A DNA stretch of 64,000 nucleotides from Thalassotalea psychrophila (GTDB taxonomy: Bacteria > Pseudomonadota > Gammaproteobacteria > Enterobacterales > Alteromonadaceae): the NCBI RefSeq assembly GCF_031583595.1, contig NZ_CP134145.1:1240001-1304000 (forward strand), in the 5' to 3' direction. Shown here piece after piece: positions 54,300-62,674 of the stretch. The first letter of the stretch is position 1. Each line of letters begins with the position of its first letter. A program made the position numbers and the translations under genes. Under the pieces are notes generated by a model, which did not search any database, was not told where the DNA came from, and saw only the letters and a program-made list of their open reading frames with translations.

Positions 54300-55613
54300 C
54301 TATGGGCATGGTGCAGCTAAGAAATGATCACCGTTGGTAAACTGACAACCAAAGTCATCAGCAGCTACATTGTTAGCATCTAAGTAGTCATCACCTGCAG
54401 GCTTATTGCCGTTTTCAACCCAGTCAACTAAGTCTAAAAATGAAGATACCATTTCTTCTGCAGTGAAATCACAGTGCATCACACCTTTATAAGCGCGACT
54501 TACTAGTAAGTCATCTTTACCTTGTTGTTTTACTTTTGTTGCATAGGCAATTTCATTATTAATAGCTGCGTATAAATCGCCGATGTTGTGCATAGTTAAA
54601 ACTGGAATAGACAGGTTGCCGTTGATCACAGGCACTTGTGATAAGCCATTTGGGTTTTTGCTTTGTGGTGCTAAAGCAACTCTAAATACAGAATCATTAA
54701 ATGCTTGTTCTTCAGGGCTAAGCTCCGGATTGGTATCAAACTGATACACAACATCGATATTTTCAACGGTGCTGCCAGGGTTTCTTGGCATTACCCCATC
54801 ACTTAAACCCAGATCAAATAGGAAGTTGCCAGGTCCAGTGACAATATTTCGATACGTATTCCAGTAATACCAAGAACTGTCAAAGTTTGGACGATCACCA
54901 CCAGAACGCATCATGACTAAATTTTTTAAGTTTTCACCGTCTTGATTCAATTCATCAGGCCATGAGCCTGGAGATGATTCTAAGTTGGCTTTAATACTTG
55001 GTACTGTTAATCCTGCATAAATCATCGGCTCAACTGGGAATATTGAAGTGCCAGTACCTAATTGCTGCGCGGCTAAATTGAAATCTAAAATAAAATCAAA
55101 TGACTCATAATCACCTACAGCGCCACAAATAGGCATAGCACCTGCAAATAATGTTGGGAACTGCTCAATAATAACTGCAGTAATATGACCACCCATTGAT
55201 AATCCGGTCATATAAATTTTATCTGGCTTTGCTACAAGTCCATTGAATCTTTTGATCAAGGCGTGGGTATCTTGCACTGCGGTGGTTACATCGTAATTAT
55301 TTCTACTGTACGACGATGCTGCCCAGGCATATCCCTTTGAAATTAAAAAGTATCGTAATGGGTGATCATCAACAGTAAGCTCGTTTTCACTAAAGCCTCT
55401 GAACCCATGTGCCCAAACTACCAGCTCTCCATTCCAGTCATCAGGTACTTCAATGTGATAACCGGCATTGGTGTGTACGCCCCAATAAGCTGTTGCCCCC
55501 GGAGCTGCGGTGAATGGCAATTTAGCTTGATCAATAAAGTAGCTAGTAGCCGCTTTTGTTGTAGCAGTAAAACTGATAAAAGCTACTGCAATTAATAACA
55601 TTAAAGTTTTCAT
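54300..55613 (-). CDS. Secreted alpha/beta-hydrolase (esterase-like)
   Basis: A 437-residue exported hydrolase with signal peptide MKTLMLLIAVAFISFTATTK. The nucleophile elbow is GLSMGGH (Ser near 144) in IYMTGLSMGGHITAVIIEQF, preceded by an oxyanion-type WAHGFRG near 68. The late HCDF block (GVMHCDFTAEEM, near 380) supplies the probable catalytic His. The overall fold resembles PHB-depolymerase/feruloyl-esterase-type enzymes, but the substrate is uncertain. It diverges from the biosynthetic operon, sharing a 530-bp intergenic region. Confidence 0.72.
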   Translation of the reverse strand: MKTLMLLIAVAFISFTATTKAATSYFIDQAKLPFTAAPGATAYWGVHTNAGYHIEVPDDWNGELVVWAHGFRGFSENELTVDDHPLRYFLISKGYAWAASSYSRNNYDVTTAVQDTHALIKRFNGLVAKPDKIYMTGLSMGGHITAVIIEQFPTLFAGAMPICGAVGDYESFDFILDFNLAAQQLGTGTSIFPVEPMIYAGLTVPSIKANLESSPGSWPDELNQDGENLKNLVMMRSGGDRPNFDSSWYYWNTYRNIVTGPGNFLFDLGLSDGVMPRNPGSTVENIDVVYQFDTNPELSPEEQAFNDSVFRVALAPQSKNPNGLSQVPVINGNLSIPVLTMHNIGDLYAAINNEIAYATKVKQQGKDDLLVSRAYKGVMHCDFTAEEMVSSFLDLVDWVENGNKPAGDDYLDANNVAADDFGCQFTNGDHFLAAPCP

Positions 55614-55982
55614 TAGTGTTGTCTCCAGTTAGTTATCCGAGGTTTACACGTCGGAATTGTTAGAAAGCAAAACATCAAATTTTCAACTACTATTTATTGA
55701 TCAAATCACCTTCTTAGCTACTTAGTTTTTGTAAGGCTTACAAAATACATTTTCACTAGTAATACCTAGGAGCAAGAACTGAACCGATTTTACAAAGCCG
55801 TTTAACTGTTTGTTTTATAGATATATTAAATATTTAATAAGCATTACGTGAAGAATTAAGGTTGTACATAATTGCTATGTTGTTATGCAAATTTGTATGC
55901 TTAAAGGTGCTTGGATTAATTTGTACTGGCGAGTGTACTGATAGTCTTTAGCCGCGGTAATAACGACTATTTGCGATTAAAA

Positions 55983-56016
55983 GTACATTTATGTGCTAAA
56001 AAGTACACAAATGTAC
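55983..56016. promoter_or_regulatory. Paired dyads, putative enhancer of the biosynthetic operon
   Basis: GTACA-TTTA-TGTGC (55983-55996) and GTACA-CAAA-TGTAC (56003-56016) are two copies of one dyad, centres 20 bp (about two helical turns) apart, ending 76 bp upstream of the -24 box. A related GTACT-N6-TGTAC lies at 55923-55938. The tandem, helix-phased arrangement is typical of sigma-54 activator sites. Confidence 0.65.
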
Positions 56017-56092
56017 GTGATGTTCACATTGCTTGCTAATGTAAATCTAGAACATTACTTTAAAAACAATAACTTACTGAACTATGTTTATG

Positions 56093-56108
56093 TGGCACAA
56101 AATCTGCA
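56093..56108 (+). promoter_or_regulatory. Sigma-54 promoter of the biosynthetic operon
   Basis: TGGCACAAAATCTGCA: a full TGGCAC -24 box, exact GG-N10-GC spacing and CTGCA at -12. It lies 36 bp upstream of the first start codon. The best sigma-54 match in the window. Confidence 0.75.
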
Positions 56109-56144
56109 GTCTAATACTGAATATTGATTAAAGGAGATTAAATT

Positions 56145-57962
56145 TTGACTAAGAAATTTGATCTCTATCGAACTTTCAAAATGGGCATGGGCTTATTAGG
56201 AGAAGGTGAAATCATGAAAACAGCATTATTGGTAGATAAACTAGAGCAGTACTCGCAATCAGAATTTAAAGTTGATGTTGCTGCTACTTTGCAAGCAAAG
56301 GCAAATGAATTTTCCACACAAATGGCTTTATCAGGTCATTTGCTAGGTGGAGAGCTGAACGTTGATGATCAATTCACCTATGCCGAACTGGCTGATGAGG
56401 TGAAGCAGTTTTCTAAGTTATTGCTTGCTAAAGGCATACGCAGAGGCAGTCGAGTAGCACTATTAAGTGAAGCACGTCCACATTGGGCAATCGCATTTTT
56501 AGCCATCCTTTCTTGTGGCGCAATTGTGGTACCAATCGATCCGCAGTTAACCGAAGTCGAGCTGCTGCTAATTTTAACTGATGCCAAACCGAAAGCGCTT
56601 ATAGCCTCTAGCAAAATGCTAAGCACAGGTTTAACACTGCAAAAGCAAATGAGCGCAATTAATTTCGTAATTGAACTTGAATGTTATAAAAGCCAGTTAA
56701 CATCACTCGAACCTTCTATTACTTCGTTAAGCAAATATCAACAACGAGTTAAATTAAACAGTAAAGCCGTGATCTGTTACACATCAGGCACTACTGGTAA
56801 GTTTAAAGGCGTAGAGATCACTTATAGAAACATTGTTGGTCAGGTTGAAAATTTAAATCGACTGATGAAAACCGACGGTGCCGAAGTGTGTGTGTCTATA
56901 TTACCATTGCATCATTTATTAGAACTGTCTGCCGGGCTGTTAGGCGTTTTGTGGGGGGGAGGGCAAATTTGCTATTTAAATAGCTTAATTCCTGACGATC
57001 TTTTGAAAACAATGCGCACTCAAAACGCCACGTTTTTAATTGCGGTACCGCTGTTTTTATCGTTGATGAAAAAGTCGATTTTGCAACAAGTTGCTAAACA
57101 ATCGCAAGCAAAACAACTGCTGTTCAAGTCGTTGTTAAAGATCAGTAAATACCTTCCCTTAGTACTAAGAAAAAAACTGTTTCACCAGGTGCATAAAAAG
57201 TTTGGCGACAAGTTTAAACATTTTGTCTGTGGCGGCGCGCCATTAGATAAAGCCACGTTAAGGTTTTTTACTGATCTTGGTTTTACCGTATATCAAGGCT
57301 ATGGCATGACCGAAACCAGCCCTGTTATTAGCGCCAACACGCCTTATAAAAACCGTTATGGCTCGGTTGGTAAACCTATCCCAGGTTGCCAAGTTAAAAT
57401 AGACAAAAAAAACCAATTAGATACTTATGCTATTGGTGAAATTCTTACTCGTGGTCATCATGTAATGGCAGGGTATTTTGGCGATCAAGCATTAACGGCC
57501 AAAACGATTGATCAACAAGGCTGGTTGCACACCGGCGATCTTGGTTATATCGACAAAAAAGGTTTTCTTTATGTTACCGGTAGAAAGAAGAACACCATTG
57601 TTTTAGCCGATGGTCAAAATTTACAACCAGAGCAAATTGAGCCTCAGCTGTTTTCTCATCCTGATATTAAAGAGGGTTGCGTTGTAGCGCTAAAAGCAAA
57701 TGAAGGGATAAACAAAGGTAGGTTACAAGTATGTGCCGTGCTGGTTGCCAGCGAACAACTAAGCGAACAGTTCAAACAAGACCAACATGCTTTGCAGCAA
57801 AAACTGCAGCAGGTTATCAAGCAGCGCAGTGAAGACTTGGTGAGTTGGAAGCGGCCAACTAAAGTCATTGTGCTTGCTCAAAATTTACCACGTTCAACTA
57901 CTCGAAAAATTAAGCGCTTGCAGGTTGAGCAAATTATTCAACAACAACAACAAGGGAGCTAA
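56145..57962 (+). CDS. Acyl-adenylating ligase (AMP-dependent synthetase, FadD-like)
   Basis: A 605-residue ANL-superfamily enzyme activating a carboxylic acid, probably a fatty acid, as acyl-AMP for transfer to CoA or the operon's carrier protein. AMP-binding motif YTSGTTGKFKGVEI near 213, A5 motif YQGYGMTETSP, A7/A8 region LHTGDLGYIDKKGFLYVTGR. The start is TTG 56145 with AAGGAG 8 bp upstream; ATG 56214 also has a ribosome site (GGAGAAGG) and cannot be excluded. It is gene 1 of the nine-gene operon and lies 2 bp from the next gene. Acid substrate not predictable. Confidence 0.85.
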   Translation: MTKKFDLYRTFKMGMGLLGEGEIMKTALLVDKLEQYSQSEFKVDVAATLQAKANEFSTQMALSGHLLGGELNVDDQFTYAELADEVKQFSKLLLAKGIRRGSRVALLSEARPHWAIAFLAILSCGAIVVPIDPQLTEVELLLILTDAKPKALIASSKMLSTGLTLQKQMSAINFVIELECYKSQLTSLEPSITSLSKYQQRVKLNSKAVICYTSGTTGKFKGVEITYRNIVGQVENLNRLMKTDGAEVCVSILPLHHLLELSAGLLGVLWGGGQICYLNSLIPDDLLKTMRTQNATFLIAVPLFLSLMKKSILQQVAKQSQAKQLLFKSLLKISKYLPLVLRKKLFHQVHKKFGDKFKHFVCGGAPLDKATLRFFTDLGFTVYQGYGMTETSPVISANTPYKNRYGSVGKPIPGCQVKIDKKNQLDTYAIGEILTRGHHVMAGYFGDQALTAKTIDQQGWLHTGDLGYIDKKGFLYVTGRKKNTIVLADGQNLQPEQIEPQLFSHPDIKEGCVVALKANEGINKGRLQVCAVLVASEQLSEQFKQDQHALQQKLQQVIKQRSEDLVSWKRPTKVIVLAQNLPRSTTRKIKRLQVEQIIQQQQQGS

Positions 57963-57964
57963 TT

Positions 57965-58531
57965 ATGAGTAACGTATCTTTTGTTATGGTAATGATCAAT
58001 TTCATTTTAATTGCCAGCTTGCCGTTTATCATATTTCGCCGTGATGGTTCATTTAACCTTAGATGGTGTATTACAGCACTACCATTTTTGGTTGCGGTAT
58101 TGGTGTTAATCTTTGGTTTTGTTGAGGTATTAACAAGCTTAAGTGTAAGTTCATTAAAGTTGTTTGAATTAACTCAAATAAGCGCGGCAATATTGAGTAT
58201 TGCATCAATAGGTCTTATCGCCAGCACTATACACGTCCATAAGTTTAAGCCAGCGTTATGGCATCAAGTAAATGACCAACCACAAGAATTGGTTACTTGG
58301 GGACCATATAAAAACATACGGCATCCGTTTTACTCTGCGTTTATCTTAGCTTTTTGCGCAAGTTTATGCTTATTTCCGCATTATTTGCTATTAGGATGCT
58401 TTGTATACAGCAGTCTTGTTTTAACGTTTACGGCTAAACGTGAAGAAACACGGTTAACACAAGTGTTTGGTCGCCAATATCAGTGCTATATGAGTACAAC
58501 TGGCCGCTTTATTCCTAAAAGATTGTTATAG
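57965..58531 (+). CDS. Isoprenylcysteine-carboxylmethyltransferase-like membrane enzyme
   Basis: A 188-residue membrane protein with about four to five hydrophobic helices. The C-terminal block WGPYKNIRHPFYSAFILAF, then EETRLTQVFGRQYQCYM and RFIPKRLL, is the SAM-binding signature of the ICMT/PEMT family (RHPxY, Glu-Glu, FGxxYxxY). The predicted role is methylation of a carboxylate, amine or thiol on a membrane-bound or lipid-like product. Second in the operon, with a 2-bp gap upstream and 9 bp downstream. Not all members of this family have shown methyltransferase activity. Confidence 0.7.
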   Translation: MSNVSFVMVMINFILIASLPFIIFRRDGSFNLRWCITALPFLVAVLVLIFGFVEVLTSLSVSSLKLFELTQISAAILSIASIGLIASTIHVHKFKPALWHQVNDQPQELVTWGPYKNIRHPFYSAFILAFCASLCLFPHYLLLGCFVYSSLVLTFTAKREETRLTQVFGRQYQCYMSTTGRFIPKRLL

Positions 58532-58540
58532 GAGATAACT

Positions 58541-59491
58541 ATGTCTGATAGCTATTTACAACAATTGGGTTACTCATTAGGCAGTGAACGTCGTTCAATA
58601 GAACAAGCTGAACAAGCAGGTGTTTTACTTTCAACTATTCAAGCGCTTAAAGAATCAGGTTTTGAGCAACATTTTATTTGTGCTGAGAGTGAAACTGCTT
58701 ATCAATTAGCATGTAATGCACTTGTTGATAGTCAAATAGATACGGCTGAGATTGATTGTATTATTTACGCAAATTGCTTACCGCTAAATGCTAATCATCA
58801 TCAAAATGATGCGTTTGAAAGCAGCCGAGATGTGAAAGATTTGATGGTGTTTCCTGCCAGTAAATTGCAAGTTGAGTTTGGTATGGAAAACGCATTTGTT
58901 ATTGGCCTTACCCAGCAAGCGTGCACTTGTATGCTCGGTAGTATTCGTATTGCCAACAACTTTATAACTGCAGAGGAAAATATCAATAATATTTTATGTA
59001 TTAGTGCCGATAACTTCCCTGAAAATGCTTATTACGAGCAAGCGTATAATTTAATTTCAGACGGCGGTGCGGCTTGTTTAGTTTCAAGAAAACCACAGGG
59101 TTTTCTAATTTTAACGGTTAAGCATATTACTAATGGTGCACAGGTACTTGCCAGTGATGATGAAACCGTGGGTAGTTACTTCTCTTATTTACACCAGTTA
59201 ATTAGCGAAACCCTACTACAAATAAATAAAACAGTTGCCGACATTGACTGGGTGGTACCACAAAATACCAATGCTAAAGCTTGGTCTATTCTTGCCAGCC
59301 TTTTAGGTATTGATGAGCAAAAAGCTTGGTTTGAATCATTAGCTGAAGTGGGCCATGTGATCAGTAGCGATAATATTATTAACTTAGCGCGTCTTGATCA
59401 CAGCGGGAAAATAAATAAAGGTGATCTGGTACTAGTTTTTATGGCAGGTTTTGGCAGTAATTGGCAATGTATGGTGGTAGAAAAAGTATGA
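58541..59491 (+). CDS. KAS III-like (FabH-fold) condensing/acyltransfer enzyme with altered triad
   Basis: A 316-residue thiolase-fold protein. The nucleophile Cys128 lies in LTQQACTCMLGS. The position of the FabH catalytic His (VPHQAN) is Gln241 in WVVPQNTNAK, and that of the catalytic Asn (GNTSAA) is His272 in EVGHVISSDN. A Cys-Gln-His set argues against a standard decarboxylative ketosynthase and fits an acyltransferase or an unusual condensation. The C-terminus GDLVLVFMAGFGSNW is family-typical. Its stop overlaps the next start (ATGA). Third gene of the operon. Confidence 0.78.
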   Translation: MSDSYLQQLGYSLGSERRSIEQAEQAGVLLSTIQALKESGFEQHFICAESETAYQLACNALVDSQIDTAEIDCIIYANCLPLNANHHQNDAFESSRDVKDLMVFPASKLQVEFGMENAFVIGLTQQACTCMLGSIRIANNFITAEENINNILCISADNFPENAYYEQAYNLISDGGAACLVSRKPQGFLILTVKHITNGAQVLASDDETVGSYFSYLHQLISETLLQINKTVADIDWVVPQNTNAKAWSILASLLGIDEQKAWFESLAEVGHVISSDNIINLARLDHSGKINKGDLVLVFMAGFGSNWQCMVVEKV

Positions 59492-60345
59492 ATTGCGCAA
59501 AGTTTACTACCCAACTTAAAAAGTTAACGCAAATGTCTGAGCAGCAATTTCTAACGCCTGATGCGCTTAATTGGCCTGAGGTGCTACCTAAGAATCAATG
59601 GTGTTTTTCACCTGAGTTAATCTCAATATTTGGCTCTGAGCAATGGCATGAATTAACTGAACAACAGCAAATGAGTTTAAGCTTTTATGAAGCGATAAAT
59701 TTTTTCAGTTTAAATGTGCACGGTGAAAAATATTTGATTAACGCGGTGAGCAGTCATTTATTTAATTATCCATCATTAGAAATGTCAGAGTATTTATTGC
59801 ATTTTATTGAAGAAGAAGCGAAACACATGATGTACTTCTCTCGTTTTTGTTCTCAGTATGCCAATAAAATTTATCCGTTGCGTGCTCTAGAAGTAGGGAC
59901 TCCAGGTGAGGGGGAAATAGAACTGTTATTACTGTTTGCCAGAATTTATATTTTTGAAAGCATTGTTGATGAGTATAACCGCCAAATTGCTAGCGATAGT
60001 AGTGTTATTGGTATTGTTAGCGATATTAACCGATTACATCATTTAGAAGAATCTCGCCATTTAGCCTTCGGCTTAGGCTTTTTAAAATATTGGCTGCAGG
60101 AGCTACAAGATAGTATTGATGAGCAACAGTTACTGAAAATAAGCCAACACTTGAATGGCTTTTTACATAATACCTGGAAGCAATTTTATTGCCCTGATGC
60201 GTATTTTGACGCCGGCTTAAGCGATTGTGCTGGTTTAAGCATGGCCGTGTTTAATAGCGAACCTGCTCAACAGCACAGAGATAAAATCCAACATAAAAGA
60301 CTGGCATGGCTTTATCAACAACAATTACTTGGAGATGTGGCATGA
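59488..60345 (+). CDS. AurF-like nonheme diiron N-oxygenase
   Basis: A 285-residue helical diiron enzyme starting at ATG 59488 (ATGA overlap with the previous stop). All seven expected AurF-type iron ligands can be placed: Glu80 (VHGEKY), Glu110 and His113 (EEEAKHMM), Glu157 (IFESIVDE), and His184, Glu188, His191 (HHLEESRH). Characterised members oxidise amines to hydroxylamines, nitroso or nitro groups (AurF, CmlI). Here the probable substrate is the amino group of an aminoacyl unit, perhaps while bound to the carrier protein encoded next. That is inference. Confidence 0.82.
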   Translation: MNCAKFTTQLKKLTQMSEQQFLTPDALNWPEVLPKNQWCFSPELISIFGSEQWHELTEQQQMSLSFYEAINFFSLNVHGEKYLINAVSSHLFNYPSLEMSEYLLHFIEEEAKHMMYFSRFCSQYANKIYPLRALEVGTPGEGEIELLLLFARIYIFESIVDEYNRQIASDSSVIGIVSDINRLHHLEESRHLAFGLGFLKYWLQELQDSIDEQQLLKISQHLNGFLHNTWKQFYCPDAYFDAGLSDCAGLSMAVFNSEPAQQHRDKIQHKRLAWLYQQQLLGDVA

Positions 60346-60605
60346 ATAAAACAGCAGCAGAAAAATTAGTACGTGAATGTTTGCAGCGTGTTAATCCAAG
60401 TCAAGATTTTACTAGCATTAGTAATGCCACGCCTTTACTTGAAAATCGATTGATAACATCTTTTCAAGTGCTTGACCTATTACTATTACTTGAACAAAGC
60501 AGTGGTAACAGAATTACTATTGAGCAGCTAATGCCAGGTTGTTTTAAAACTATTGCGATAATAGCCAATACATTTTATACCTTGGAGGCCTGTGATGTGT
60601 GCTGA
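60342..60605 (+). CDS. Acyl carrier protein
   Basis: An 87-residue phosphopantetheine carrier domain. The attachment Ser40 lies in ENRLITSFQVLDLLLLLEQ, where TSF replaces the usual DSL; the helix III pattern (MPGCFKTIAIIANTFYTL) is normal. ATG 60342 overlaps the preceding stop (ATGA). It is encoded between the diiron enzyme and the amino acid ligase and is the expected tether for the pathway. The Sfp-type transferase encoded at 62667 would attach its cofactor. Confidence 0.8.
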   Translation: MNKTAAEKLVRECLQRVNPSQDFTSISNATPLLENRLITSFQVLDLLLLLEQSSGNRITIEQLMPGCFKTIAIIANTFYTLEACDVC

Positions 60606-61536
60606 AATGGGGATGGGTATTAATAGTGCTGAACAATTAGATGAGCAGCACAGGCATGATCTGCAACAGCGTGATCTGCAATGCCATGATCTGCAATGGA
60701 ACAGGGATGGCTATGCGGCACTGTCTGGTAATTTATTGAAATGCTTGAACCTATTAGATGAGCGTATTTTACAATGGGCAGAGGATCTTAATGCCACGCA
60801 ATTTTTATTTCCAAATTTCATTTCAGTGCAAGATCTTGCACCAACAGGTTACTGTGAGTCATTCCCTCATCTTGCAACATTTGCGCACACACCTGAACTA
60901 CAAAGCAATAATCTACATAAGTTTAAGCTGTCTTCAACAAGTGCAAGCCAAAAAGAAAGTACAGTAAATGAGAGTGTTGATTGGCAAGCAACTAAGCAGG
61001 TATTAACGCCGGCTGCGTGTTATCACTTTTATCCTCGTTTTAAAGATCAAAATCTTGATAAAACCACATACTTAACTACCAAATGTATGTGTCACCGCCG
61101 TGAAGAATACTATGCGCCATTACAGCGTCAATGGAACTTTAATATGCGAGAAATTGTTTGCTTTTCAGACTCTGCAGGTATTGAAAATTTTCTCGCAAGT
61201 GCAAAAGCGTTTATTCACTCTTTCGTTAACGAGCTAGAACTTAAAGTAACTTGGCAACAGGCTACCGACCCATTTTTTGACCCTTGTCATGATACTAAAG
61301 CGATAAGCCAACTTGTTGAACCTGTAAAGCAAGAGTTGTGTTTAGACAACGGGCTGGCAATTGCATCTACAAATAATCATCGCAGTTTTTTTGCGGACTG
61401 TTACAACATTACTTTAGCTGATAAACCGGCTAAATCTGCCTGCGTTGCGTTTGGATTAGAGCGGTGGTTATTTGCATTGCTTCAACAGCATGGAAAGGAT
61501 GTATCAGTTTGGCCTTTGGGAGCAAGTCATGAGTAA
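60595..61536 (+). CDS. Amino acid:[carrier protein] ligase, class II aaRS-like
   Basis: A 313-residue homologue of the seryl-tRNA-synthetase-like ligases that adenylate a small amino acid and load it on a carrier protein instead of tRNA. FPHLATF, CYHFYP, FNMREIVCF and CVAFGLERW are the family blocks. The zinc ligands are placed at Cys142, Glu186 and Cys283, with spacing close to the Bradyrhizobium enzymes. No tRNA-binding coiled coil is present. ATG 60595 has GGAGG 6 bp upstream and overlaps the acp gene by 11 bp. A 15-bp tandem triplication lies in its N-terminus. Glycine or alanine is a family-based guess for the substrate. Confidence 0.82.
   Translation: MCAEMGMGINSAEQLDEQHRHDLQQRDLQCHDLQWNRDGYAALSGNLLKCLNLLDERILQWAEDLNATQFLFPNFISVQDLAPTGYCESFPHLATFAHTPELQSNNLHKFKLSSTSASQKESTVNESVDWQATKQVLTPAACYHFYPRFKDQNLDKTTYLTTKCMCHRREEYYAPLQRQWNFNMREIVCFSDSAGIENFLASAKAFIHSFVNELELKVTWQQATDPFFDPCHDTKAISQLVEPVKQELCLDNGLAIASTNNHRSFFADCYNITLADKPAKSACVAFGLERWLFALLQQHGKDVSVWPLGASHE
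60655..60699 (+). repeat. Three tandem 15-bp repeats inside the ligase gene
   Basis: Copies at 60655, 60670 and 60685 share TGATCTGCAA and encode (H/R)DLQx three times. In frame, so the reading frame is kept; it lengthens a poorly conserved N-terminal linker. Confidence 0.85.
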
Positions 61537-62674
61537 GAAGGTGAGTAAAGGTATGATTTTAATTACTGGCGCTGATGGCTATCTTGGTCATGCAATTGCC
61601 ACCTACCTGCTGGCTAATAGTAATATGCAATTGTGTTTGTGGGTTAAAGCATCATCTGTACAGTCTATAGCTGTTAAAAAACAGCGATTAGCATCTCTAT
61701 TAGAGGATTCACGCTGTAAATTTGTTTATGGCGACCTTACTGATGAGAAAGTATTTTCTGATATTAATCCAACAGTTATTACTCATATTATCCATAGTGC
61801 AGCAGTGACTAATTTTGCCGTAGAAAAGAATGATGCTTATCAAGTAAATGTTTTAGGAACACGTAAACTTTTAAAGTTTGCACAACGATGTAATAGCTTG
61901 AAATGTATTTCATTAATTAGCACTTTATATGCTGCCGGATTAGATACTCAAGTTATTGATGAGTTGCCTATTCAGCCAACGCCACAATTTGCCAATCATT
62001 ATGAATGGTCAAAATATAACGCTGAAGTATTACTCATTGAAGAGTTCACTTCTTTGCCTTGGCAAATTGTGCGTGTGGCCACCATAGTTGCCGATAATGA
62101 GTTAGGCGAAGTGAATCAATATAACGTATTTCATCAAACTTTACGGCTGTTGTTTTATGGTTTATTAGCAGTGATGCCTGGAGAAGAGTCGACAAAAGTT
62201 TATTTAACAACAAGAGATCAATCAGCTCAATTGTGTGGCCAATTATTACTGAATGAAAGCCGAGGATTTTTTCATTCGTCAATAGATGATGATCACGCCT
62301 TGGCATTAGGCACCTTGATTGATGAGGTGTATTCACAGTTCAATTTATATGATGAATTTGTGAAAAAACGAATTTTAAAGCCTCGTTTTGCCAGTTGGTT
62401 TGCATTTAAAAAGCTAATTGACGGTACGCAATCATTAGGTAGTATTTTAGGCCAAGCGCTTACCGTTATGGCTCCTTTTAGCCAACAATTATACGCAAAC
62501 AAAGTGGTTAAAAATGAAAGAACTCGCGCGTCATCTAATGTGAGTGTTAATTTTAGCGTAAAAAAAATTCTCCCTAAAGTTTGCTCTTATTTAATCGAGA
62601 ATAAATGGGGCAGAACAACGACTAACAAACACTCATCTAAAGTTACCAAGCAAGGAATGAAAACGCATGGATAA
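61529..62674 (+). CDS. SDR-type thioester reductase-like protein
   Basis: A 381-residue extended SDR. Rossmann motif TGADGYLGHAIA (residues 13-24), HSAAVTNFAVEKNDAYQVNV as in Lys2/thioester-reductase (NAD_binding_4) domains, and the YxxxK pair in HYEWSKYNAE. Likely roles are NADPH-dependent release of the carrier-bound intermediate as an aldehyde or alcohol, or ketoreduction. ATG 61529 overlaps the previous gene by 8 bp and follows GGGAG. A basic tail (TTTNKHSSKVTKQGMKTHG) is not part of the fold. Confidence 0.78.
   Translation: MSKKVSKGMILITGADGYLGHAIATYLLANSNMQLCLWVKASSVQSIAVKKQRLASLLEDSRCKFVYGDLTDEKVFSDINPTVITHIIHSAAVTNFAVEKNDAYQVNVLGTRKLLKFAQRCNSLKCISLISTLYAAGLDTQVIDELPIQPTPQFANHYEWSKYNAEVLLIEEFTSLPWQIVRVATIVADNELGEVNQYNVFHQTLRLLFYGLLAVMPGEESTKVYLTTRDQSAQLCGQLLLNESRGFFHSSIDDDHALALGTLIDEVYSQFNLYDEFVKKRILKPRFASWFAFKKLIDGTQSLGSILGQALTVMAPFSQQLYANKVVKNERTRASSNVSVNFSVKKILPKVCSYLIENKWGRTTTNKHSSKVTKQGMKTHG

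Larger units (their letters stand above)
55614..56144. other. Regulatory region of the biosynthetic operon
   Basis: About 530 bp with no convincing ORF. It contains GTACTGGCGAGTGTAC (55923-55938), the paired dyads at 55983-56016 and the sigma-54 promoter at 56093-56108. The half nearer the esterase gene is plain AT-rich DNA. Confidence 0.55.

Noticed and set aside
55923..55938. Third operator of the same dyad as at 55983-56016
   Set aside because: GTACT-N6-TGTAC has a six-base spacer and a changed half-site; kept only as a related palindrome, not counted in the motif.
60655..60699. Possible CRISPR array
   Set aside because: Units are 15 bp, directly adjacent and in frame within a conserved gene; there are no spacers and no cas genes.
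60595..61536. A second seryl-tRNA synthetase
   Set aside because: It is too short, lacks the N-terminal tRNA-binding coiled coil, and sits beside an ACP; the zinc-ligand pattern matches carrier-protein ligases.
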